Of a stretch of DNA of 9,586 nucleotides, positions 1 to 5,200 are shown piece by piece. The position numbers and the translations under genes are program-made. This DNA is from Acidobacteriota bacterium. Lineage in GTDB: Bacteria; Acidobacteriota; Terriglobia; Terriglobales; Acidobacteriaceae. The stretch lies in contig JAJZCP010000037.1 in assembly GCA_021846065.1 (NCBI GenBank), positions 1 to 9,586 on the forward strand, written 5' to 3'. The notes below the pieces were generated by a model. The model saw only the letters and a list, made by a program, of their open reading frames with translations, had not been told where the DNA came from and did no database searches. How positions within the stretch are numbered: the stretch's first letter is position 1; every line of letters begins with the position of its first letter.

Positions 1-184
1 TTTTGCCGATATGCTCAATGAACATGCCGAAGACGTAGTCGGAGACGGGAGTGGCCGGATGCGTGGCATCCAGAGTCGCCTCGATGGGGGTGGGCGGGGT
101 GGTCGTCTGTGCCGATGCCACAGGCACGGCAGCCAGAACTCCAGCACCCATGCTCAGGGCCAGAATTGCATTGCGTATATGCAT
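1..184 (-). CDS. GH51 alpha-L-arabinofuranosidase, secreted (N-terminal fragment, cut by window edge)
   Basis: The reverse strand encodes 61 residues starting at the ATG at 184-182 and running off position 1 without a stop. The start is supported by a GGAGGAAG Shine-Dalgarno 9 nt upstream. Residues 1-25 form a signal peptide (short basic start, hydrophobic core, VASA before Q26), so the enzyme should be exported. Residues 51-60 read VFGMFIEHIG, the conserved first strand of glycoside hydrolase family 51, which typically begins with a (F/Y)G-x-F-I-E-H-(I/L)-G block. Family members remove terminal arabinofuranosyl groups from arabinan and arabinoxylan. The catalytic glutamates lie beyond the window and cannot be checked. 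The gene is divergent from the operon starting at 563 and is probably unrelated to it. The main doubt is the shortness of the visible part; another glycosidase with the same N-terminal motif is possible but less likely. Confidence 0.75.
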   Translation of the reverse strand, partial: MHIRNAILALSMGAGVLAAVPVASAQTTTPPTPIEATLDATHPATPVSDYVFGMFIEHIGK

Positions 185-193
185 GGATCGAAT

Positions 194-201
194 CTTCCTC
201 C
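194..201 (-). promoter_or_regulatory. Ribosome binding site of the GH51 gene
   Basis: The reverse strand reads GGAGGAAG, nearly full complementarity to the 16S anti-Shine-Dalgarno, with 9 nt to the ATG at 184. It decides the start of the partial minus-strand gene, which would otherwise be easy to miss because it has no stop codon inside the window. Confidence 0.6.
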
Positions 202-322
202 GTAATTTCCAGTCCAATATTCCCTGTCCGGTTGTGCATGGCATCGCAGAGAGCCAGACTCCCGATGTGTCCGATCTGTCGGGAATCGTTACGAACTGCT
301 TCCGAGACCCGATTTCAGGACA

Positions 323-346
323 CCCAATCCTACAGAATGGATTGGG
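323..346. repeat. Perfect 8-bp inverted repeat, possible operator or hairpin
   Basis: CCCAATCC (323-330) and GGATTGGG (339-346) are perfectly complementary arms around an 8-nt spacer. Neither strand has a T-run after the second arm, so it is not a classical intrinsic terminator. Its place in a divergent intergenic region fits an operator for a dimeric regulator of the GH51 gene or of the operon, but no regulator is visible in the window. A chance palindrome is also possible. Confidence 0.35.
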
Positions 347-390
347 GAATGAACAAGGGAATTAATCGATTTATTTCAGGAGGGAAGCAG

Positions 391-513
391 GTGTCATCCC
401 GAGCGGAAGGCGTGCAGAAGCAGCGTCTACGGAGAGCGGGATATGGGATTGTGACAAAAAATTCAGAATCGAGGACTCTTCCCGGGCACTCCAAAGAACG
501 TCCAACGTTGTAG
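391..513 (+). CDS. Doubtful small basic ORF (40 aa) with strong Shine-Dalgarno
   Basis: A GTG at 391 lies 6 nt after AGGAGGG, the strongest Shine-Dalgarno in this region, and opens a 40-codon frame ending in TAG at 511-513, 49 nt before the polyprenyl synthase start. The product would be hydrophilic and Arg/Lys-rich, with no signal peptide, membrane segment or motif I recognise. It could be a small protein or a translated leader upstream of the operon. Alternatively the purine tract is fortuitous; codon use is less GC3-biased than in the neighbouring genes, which argues against a conserved gene. The same frame is open further upstream, including an ATG at 349. Confidence 0.2.
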   Translation: MSSRAEGVQKQRLRRAGYGIVTKNSESRTLPGHSKERPTL

Positions 514-551
514 AAAGCCCAAGGATTACCGGGGCTCAAGGATCCATCTCC

Positions 552-556
552 AGGAG
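552..556 (+). promoter_or_regulatory. Ribosome binding site of the first operon gene
   Basis: AGGAG ends 6 nt before the ATG at 563. It favours this start over the ATG at 620 and the later internal ATGs. Confidence 0.5.
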
Positions 557-562
557 TGATGC

Positions 563-1513
563 ATGCCGTTGCCGGAATCTTCCCTGCGCCTTGAACTGGA
601 GCAGGCCTACGCGAGCGGCATGGCATTGCCGGAGCATCTGGAGCCGCACTTGGCCTCTGCCATCCATGCCACGCTGGCGCGACCCGGGAGCATGGTGCGT
701 GCGATGCTGGCCTGGCAGATGGCGCGGGCCACGGGTCTGGATACCGAAGGGCAGCGCGGACGCCAGCTTGCCATTGCCATGGAATACTTTCACACGGCTG
801 CTCTGGTCTTTGACGACCTGCCTGCGATGGATGATGCGACCAGCCGTCGCGGCGTACCGTGTGTGCATCAGCGATTTGGGGAAGGCGCGGCGATGCTGGC
901 GGCCCTGGCGCTTATCAACCGCGCGTATGGCATGATCTGGTCTGCCGCGGCTGGTCTGCCGCTGGAGCAGCAGCAGGCGGGACTGCGCTACGTGGAGCAG
1001 CATCTGGGCGTGGGCGGACTGCTGCAGGGGCAAAGCCTGGACCTGCACTATGCCCAGGCCCGCAGCGCGCATTCCCCACAAAATATTGCCGTGGGCAAAA
1101 CGGTCTCGCTGATCCGGCTGCCGCTGGTGTTGCCGGCCATTCTGGGCGGCAGCACGTCGCGCATGATCGAGCGCCTGGAGCGGATTGCCGTGCTGTGGGG
1201 GCTGGCGTATCAGTCACTGGATGATCTGAAGGATGTGCTGCATACCGGGGATGCCTGCGGCAAGACGGCCCGGCGCGATGCGCTGCTGGAGCGGCCGAAT
1301 CTGGCACTGGAATGCGGGCTGGATGCAGCCTGCATGAAGACGGCGAGGCAGATCCGTCTGGCGGCCGGAGCGGTGCGACGGCTGGTGGCCGCGCATCCGG
1401 AGTTTGTCTTCCTGGCATCGATGCGGCTGCAGCTGGATGCGGAGTTGAACCGGCTGTTGGTGCTGCATTCGCCTCATCGCGCGCGGCTGGCCGCACTGGC
1501 GCTGGCGTCATGA
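563..1513 (+). CDS. Polyprenyl (farnesyl/geranylgeranyl-type) diphosphate synthase homologue
   Basis: This 316-residue protein belongs to the trans-isoprenyl diphosphate synthase family, which condenses isopentenyl diphosphate (IPP) with an allylic diphosphate in the cytoplasm. The first aspartate-rich motif is intact as DDLPAMD (84-90) followed by SRRG (94-97) and VH (101-102). K179-T180, the GQxxD element (156-160) and the second aspartate motif DDLKD (220-224) are also present. The C-terminal GKTARRDA and RPNLALE blocks fit the family. Two departures stand out: the usual IPP-binding GGKRxRP is PGSMVRA (41-47), so its lysine is gone, and the usual GDALL after the FGE motif is AALAL. The start is supported by AGGAG 6 nt upstream. 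The stop overlaps the next gene as ATGA, showing translational coupling to the ABC transporter. Chain length and product cannot be read from sequence; the enzyme could supply a prenyl tail for a quinone, heme or membrane lipid. Confidence 0.85.
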   Translation: MPLPESSLRLELEQAYASGMALPEHLEPHLASAIHATLARPGSMVRAMLAWQMARATGLDTEGQRGRQLAIAMEYFHTAALVFDDLPAMDDATSRRGVPCVHQRFGEGAAMLAALALINRAYGMIWSAAAGLPLEQQQAGLRYVEQHLGVGGLLQGQSLDLHYAQARSAHSPQNIAVGKTVSLIRLPLVLPAILGGSTSRMIERLERIAVLWGLAYQSLDDLKDVLHTGDACGKTARRDALLERPNLALECGLDAACMKTARQIRLAAGAVRRLVAAHPEFVFLASMRLQLDAELNRLLVLHSPHRARLAALALAS

Positions 1514-2649
1514 TCTTTCTGCGACTCATCCTGACCAATCTCAGCCGACACCGTATCCGAACCGCAATTTCGGTGGCAGGGATTGCCTTTGCCGTGGCTG
1601 CAATGCTGACGGTGGTGACCATTCTGCAAGGGGCGGTGGGCATGTTTTCCAGCCTGCTTTCCGCCGACAGCCAGATTGTGGTCTTTGAGCGCAATGTTGC
1701 GGATCTGTTCTTTTCCAGTGTTCCCCAGTCGGCGATCGATGCGATTCCGACGTGGACGCTGGTGGAGCATGCAAACCCGGTTCTGTTTGGGATTGTGGCC
1801 AGTCCAACGCAGCCAATCATCACCTGTTTTGGCGTAACGGCGACGGATACGCGGCTGACACGCGCGACGTGGGTGGCCGGTTCGGATGCGGCCTTTCGCA
1901 CGGCAGGACAGGGTGCAGGTGGCTCGAATGGCGCCGACTCCGTGGTGCTGGGCGAACGCGCTGCCGAGTTTCTGCATGCGCAACTGCACTCCACGATTGC
2001 GCTGGGTAACGGCCACTTCACGGTGGACGGTATTCTGCGCACACGCAATGGATTCGAGGATGGTGGCGTCTTTATGCCGCTGGCCACGGCGCAGCGATTC
2101 TTTCACAAGCAGGGCATCGCCTCGGTGGTTACGGTAAAGCTGCGCCACGCCAGCGATGCGGCAGCATTCAAGGCCCGGATGCAGCGGGAGTTTCCCACAC
2201 TGATTGCGCTGGAGGATCAGGAGTTCAACAACACCTATTCGCAGTTCAAGATCCTGAAGGCTACGGCCTGGGCGGTCGGGCTGGCCGGAGTGCTGATGGG
2301 CGGGCTTGGGGTTGCCAATACGATGATCATGTCGGTCTTTACGCGGATACGCGAGATTGCGATTCTGCGCGTGAACGGATTTTCTCCGATCCAGCTGACG
2401 GCACTGATTCTGGGCGAAGCTGCGGTGGTTTCGTTCACCGGTTCCGTGGTGGGGCTGGGAACGGGGGCGCTGGCCGTGATGGTACTGAAGTCGGTCCCCA
2501 TGCTGCATGGCTATGTGGATGCCACAATGTCTCCGGGGCTGCTGCTTGCCGTCGCAGTACTGGCCATCGGCACGGGCATTGCCGGAGCGCTGTATCCGGC
2601 AGCATATGCGATGCGGGTGCGCCCAGTGGAGGCGTTGCGTTTTGAATAG
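1510..2649 (+). CDS. ABC transporter permease, MacB/FtsX type
   Basis: This 379-residue inner-membrane protein has the MacB topology: one N-terminal membrane helix (about 18-40), a large periplasmic MacB-core-like domain (about 41-250), then three helices (about 252-277, 299-328 and 342-364). The FtsX-like signature is clear: a GGLGVANTM block (264-272) runs into TRIREIAILRVNGFSP (278-293), the coupling-helix region that contacts the ATPase. The C-terminal tail YPAAYAMRVRPVEALRFE (362-379) matches the usual ending. Family members act in mechanotransmission or extrusion of peptides, lipids, lipoproteins or small molecules rather than classic import. The ATG at 1510 is chosen because it overlaps the previous stop (ATGA) and places the first helix correctly; the frame is open further upstream. 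The ATPase follows directly. No MacA-like adaptor or TolC is in the window. The substrate is unknown; the context suggests something lipidic or isoprenoid. Confidence 0.85.
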   Translation: MIFLRLILTNLSRHRIRTAISVAGIAFAVAAMLTVVTILQGAVGMFSSLLSADSQIVVFERNVADLFFSSVPQSAIDAIPTWTLVEHANPVLFGIVASPTQPIITCFGVTATDTRLTRATWVAGSDAAFRTAGQGAGGSNGADSVVLGERAAEFLHAQLHSTIALGNGHFTVDGILRTRNGFEDGGVFMPLATAQRFFHKQGIASVVTVKLRHASDAAAFKARMQREFPTLIALEDQEFNNTYSQFKILKATAWAVGLAGVLMGGLGVANTMIMSVFTRIREIAILRVNGFSPIQLTALILGEAAVVSFTGSVVGLGTGALAVMVLKSVPMLHGYVDATMSPGLLLAVAVLAIGTGIAGALYPAAYAMRVRPVEALRFE

Positions 2650-2653
2650 CAGC

Positions 2654-3370
2654 ATGCCAGTGGGGAAAGCCACGCCAAACGAGCCGATTCTGCGGGCCGA
2701 GGGACTGACCAAGGCCTATGAGAACGGTGCCATCCCGGTCCTGCACGGCGTCTCGCTCGAGGTGTATCCCCAACAGACGGTGGCTCTGTGCGGGCCGTCG
2801 GGCTGCGGGAAAAGCACGCTGCTGCATCTCCTCGGCGGCCTGGACTCTCCGGATTCCGGCGAGATCGTGGTGCGCGGCCAGCCGCTGCGTCCGGGCCGTA
2901 TGGTGCAGACCATGCTGCGCCATCACGTGGGGTTTGTCTTTCAACTGCACAACCTGCTGCCCGACCTGACGCTGACGGAAAACTGCCTGATTCCCACGGT
3001 GGCTGCCGGAGTGCCGCGGGCCGAGGCAATGGAGCGGCTGCATCAGCTGGCCGATCGAACGGGCCTGAGCCACCGCCTGCAGCAGCGGATTCAGAAGCTG
3101 TCGGGTGGAGAGCGACAGCGTACGGCGCTGTGCCGCGCGCTGATGAATCGCCCATCGATTCTGCTGGCCGATGAGCCAACGGGTGCGCTGGACGAGGCGA
3201 CCAGCCGACAGATCTTTGCCCTGCTGCTGGAGTTGGTGGATCGGGAAGGGATCACGCTGGTGATGGCGACGCATGACCGCGCGCTGGCAGCCCGCTGCGA
3301 TCGGCTGCTGGAGATGCACGATGGAAAGATGATGGACAGCGCAGGCAGCGGCGCGCGGACTGCGGGGTAA
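2654..3370 (+). CDS. ABC transporter ATP-binding protein (MacB/LolD type)
   Basis: The 238-residue product is a complete nucleotide-binding domain and should dimerise with the permease encoded just upstream. It shows Walker A GPSGCGKST (47-55), Q-loop Q97, signature LSGGE (149-153), Walker B ILLADE (169-174) with catalytic Glu174, D-loop GALD (177-180) and switch His207 in ATHD. The length and the spacing FQLHNLLPDLT match the MacB/LolD/FtsE subgroup that pairs with FtsX-like permeases. All catalytic residues are present, so it is likely an active ATPase. The start is uncertain: GGAGG at 2628-2632 is 21 nt before the ATG at 2654 but 9 nt before an in-frame TTG at 2642, which would overlap the permease stop and add four residues. 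I give the ATG because the family start lies just before the ILRAEGLTK strand. The next gene begins 3 nt after the stop. Confidence 0.88.
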   Translation: MPVGKATPNEPILRAEGLTKAYENGAIPVLHGVSLEVYPQQTVALCGPSGCGKSTLLHLLGGLDSPDSGEIVVRGQPLRPGRMVQTMLRHHVGFVFQLHNLLPDLTLTENCLIPTVAAGVPRAEAMERLHQLADRTGLSHRLQQRIQKLSGGERQRTALCRALMNRPSILLADEPTGALDEATSRQIFALLLELVDREGITLVMATHDRALAARCDRLLEMHDGKMMDSAGSGARTAG

Positions 3371-3373
3371 TCC

Positions 3374-5200
3374 ATGACACGTGTGGCAGCAGGCAGCCAG
3401 AGTTCGCTCCAGCCCGGACTGGTACGCTTCACCCTCCTGCATGCCTTCGCCTGGCTGCTGCTGGCGAATCTGATCGGCGATGGGCTGGCCTTGCTGCTGC
3501 TGTTCCCGCATGCGGGGCATTTCCTGGGTCCGCTTACCTATGGGCGCTGGATGCCGGTGCACATGAACGCCGAGCTATATGGCTGGGTGGCGCTGCCGCT
3601 TGTCGCCTGGCTGTTTCCGCTGTATCGGCTGCAGAGCGCTACGGCAGCTACCCTGGCACGGGCAGCGGTCTGGTTGTGGACAATTGCTCTGGCTGCAGGC
3701 GCGCTGGACTGGCTGCATGGCCGGGTAACGGGCAAGCTGTTTCTGGACTGGAGCGGCTATCCGCGCATGCTGTTTCCGGTTGCGCTGGGCATGCTGTGGC
3801 TTGCACTGGCGGTTGCGTATGGGCAAGGCCGATCCTCGGTGCCGCGGAGGCACCGTCTGCTGGCCGGAAGCGGGCTGTTGCTGCTGGCGGCTGTGCCGTT
3901 CCTGCTGTATCGGGCTACGGATCCTGCGATCTACCCGGCGGTGAATCCGTCCACCGGGGGACCGACGGGCGCCAGTCAGCTGGAGTCCTCGCTGGCCGTT
4001 GTGCTGATTCTGTTTGTGCTGCCGCTGTCGCTGGTCCGGCGGCAACCGCTGCGGGGACGGGTTCGCGTCGTGGTTGCGCTGAACGTGGGCTATTTCCTGT
4101 TGGAGTTGGCAGTGCTGGCGATGCTGCCGCGGATGAGCGGAGGCGCCGATGCCAGTCATCACCTGCCGGTGGAGTATCTGGCGGTCCTGTCGCTGCTGCC
4201 GTGGGCGATTCTGACGCCGGCCTATCTGGAGTGTTTCTGTTGGCCAGCTGCGGCGCGTCGGTGGCTGTGGGCAACGGAGGCTTGGTGGGCGCTGCTGGTC
4301 GTGGCGGGTTGCATCAGCTTTCTGCCGGGAGTGCTGGATCGCATCAAGTTCACCGACGCACTTGTGGCGCATTCCATTCTGGCGATGGCTGGCTTTGTGA
4401 CCAGTCTGCTGCTGGTAGTGGCGATTGTGCTGCTGGGCGAGACAGGTGCGCGGCTGGATGGCAGATGGTCGTTCTGGACCTGGAATATGGCGACGCTGCT
4501 CTATGTGGTGTTGTTCTCGGCTGCCGGATGGGTGGAGGGCGCTGATCCGGCGTTTACCATGGTTCCCGGTGCCATGCGGAATGGACTGTATCTGCTGCGG
4601 CTTCTCCAGGGGCTGGCAATGACTGCTGCCGGCGCCGACTGGCTCGTGCAGCTGACCGGTGCACAATCTTGCAGGCAGGCAGAGAGCGCTGCTGCAACGC
4701 TCTCGTCGCAGACTGTGCGGATAGAGCCGCCCACCCATAGCCAGCGCAATGACAAGGGCGAGGAAACTTCCATGAAGAAAAGACTGCTGCTGGGGTATCA
4801 ACTTGTGGCCGGTGGCTCCGACGCTGCTACCGGAGCAGCGCTGCTGGTGGCACCGCGCCTCACGCTGGGATGGATGGGACTGACCGTGGCTCCGGAGCCG
4901 ATCGTGTTTCTGCAGTACATCGGCGTGTTTGTGCTGGCAGTGGGATTGAGCTACTGGCTGGTGGCCTTCTCTTCGCAGCCGATGGCCGCGACCCGATGGA
5001 GGACGCAGTGGGAGATCACGGCACTTGTGCGCACTCTGGTAGCTGCCTTTGTGCTGGTAGAGCTTGCGCGACATGCCCTGGAGCCGCGGTGGATCAGTGT
5101 GGTGCTGACCGATGGCCTGTATGCCGGACTGCAATGGACCGGCCTGCGATTGGGCTGGCTGATGCCGCAAGCAATCCCCGAAGCGAGGCTCCATGGCTGA
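3374..5200 (+). CDS. CcoN-like (cbb3 oxidase subunit I-like) membrane protein joined to a small 4-helix membrane module
   Basis: The 608-residue frame has two parts. Residues 1-430 form about 12 membrane helices and resemble heme-copper oxidase subunit I of the CcoN type: LTYGRWMPVHMNAELYGW (54-71) matches the CcoN helix-II segment LTxGRxRPxHTNA, where the histidine (here H63) binds low-spin heme. FTDALVAHSILAMAGF (326-341) matches the helix-X region that normally reads GHVHAG, but only one histidine (H333) remains. HH at 262-263 is the only other candidate metal-site pair, and helix VI shows no clear GH motif. The last helices (GWVEG at 385-389 to about 425) also match the family. After a polar linker (430-466), residues 467-608 look like a separate four-helix membrane protein beginning at Met467, which has its own Shine-Dalgarno. 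The start follows the ATPase stop by 3 nt. By architecture it should partner the CcoO-like protein encoded next. Oxygen or NO reduction is doubtful given the missing ligands. Confidence 0.72.
   Translation: MTRVAAGSQSSLQPGLVRFTLLHAFAWLLLANLIGDGLALLLLFPHAGHFLGPLTYGRWMPVHMNAELYGWVALPLVAWLFPLYRLQSATAATLARAAVWLWTIALAAGALDWLHGRVTGKLFLDWSGYPRMLFPVALGMLWLALAVAYGQGRSSVPRRHRLLAGSGLLLLAAVPFLLYRATDPAIYPAVNPSTGGPTGASQLESSLAVVLILFVLPLSLVRRQPLRGRVRVVVALNVGYFLLELAVLAMLPRMSGGADASHHLPVEYLAVLSLLPWAILTPAYLECFCWPAAARRWLWATEAWWALLVVAGCISFLPGVLDRIKFTDALVAHSILAMAGFVTSLLLVVAIVLLGETGARLDGRWSFWTWNMATLLYVVLFSAAGWVEGADPAFTMVPGAMRNGLYLLRLLQGLAMTAAGADWLVQLTGAQSCRQAESAAATLSSQTVRIEPPTHSQRNDKGEETSMKKRLLLGYQLVAGGSDAATGAALLVAPRLTLGWMGLTVAPEPIVFLQYIGVFVLAVGLSYWLVAFSSQPMAATRWRTQWEITALVRTLVAAFVLVELARHALEPRWISVVLTDGLYAGLQWTGLRLGWLMPQAIPEARLHG
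4682..4704. repeat. Perfect 7-bp inverted repeat in the linker between the two modules
   Basis: GAGAGCG (4682-4688) and CGCTCTC (4698-4704) pair perfectly around a 9-nt loop. It falls in the low-complexity linker, about 70 nt before the internal ATG at 4772. There is no T-run, so termination is not expected. The position suggests the linker descends from an intergenic segment. Confidence 0.4.
4760..4765 (+). promoter_or_regulatory. Internal ribosome binding site before Met467 of the CcoN-like ORF
   Basis: GAGGAA ends 6 nt before the in-frame ATG at 4772, which opens a natural-looking membrane protein start (MKKRLLLGYQ). This implies that residues 467-608 (4772-5200, 142 aa) may be made as a separate protein, alone or in addition to the long fusion. 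No stop codon separates the two parts in this sequence. Confidence 0.5.

Larger units (their letters stand above)
185..562. other. Divergent intergenic region between the GH51 gene and the operon
   Basis: This stretch of about 380 bases separates the minus-strand GH51 gene from the plus-strand operon and must hold both promoters unless the small ORF at 391 is real. It is visibly more AT-rich than its flanks around 340-380 and 440-470. I see no convincing sigma-70 -35/-10 pair with proper spacing on either strand. Visible structure comprises an 8-bp perfect inverted repeat (323-346), a weaker 6-bp repeat TCCCGA/TCGGGA (260-265 and 279-284), a small palindrome TCGTTACGA (286-294) and AATCGATT (364-371). 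None matches an operator I can name. Confidence 0.5.

Noticed and set aside
441..480. TTGTGACAAAAAATTC stretch as a promoter for the operon
   Set aside because: A -35-like TTGTGA is present, but no -10-like hexamer lies 16-18 nt downstream.
1312..1509. Upstream extension of the permease frame
   Set aside because: It overlaps the conserved C-terminal part of the prenyl synthase and has no membrane character. The ATGA overlap at 1510 gives a proper start before the first helix.
915..2087. 390-codon minus-strand frame opposite the prenyl synthase and permease
   Set aside because: Pro/Ala/Arg/Ser-rich shadow with no recognisable domain; it crosses a well-supported gene junction on the other strand.
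4682..4704. Inverted repeat as a transcription terminator inside the operon
   Set aside because: There is no T-run after either arm, and tightly coupled genes follow.
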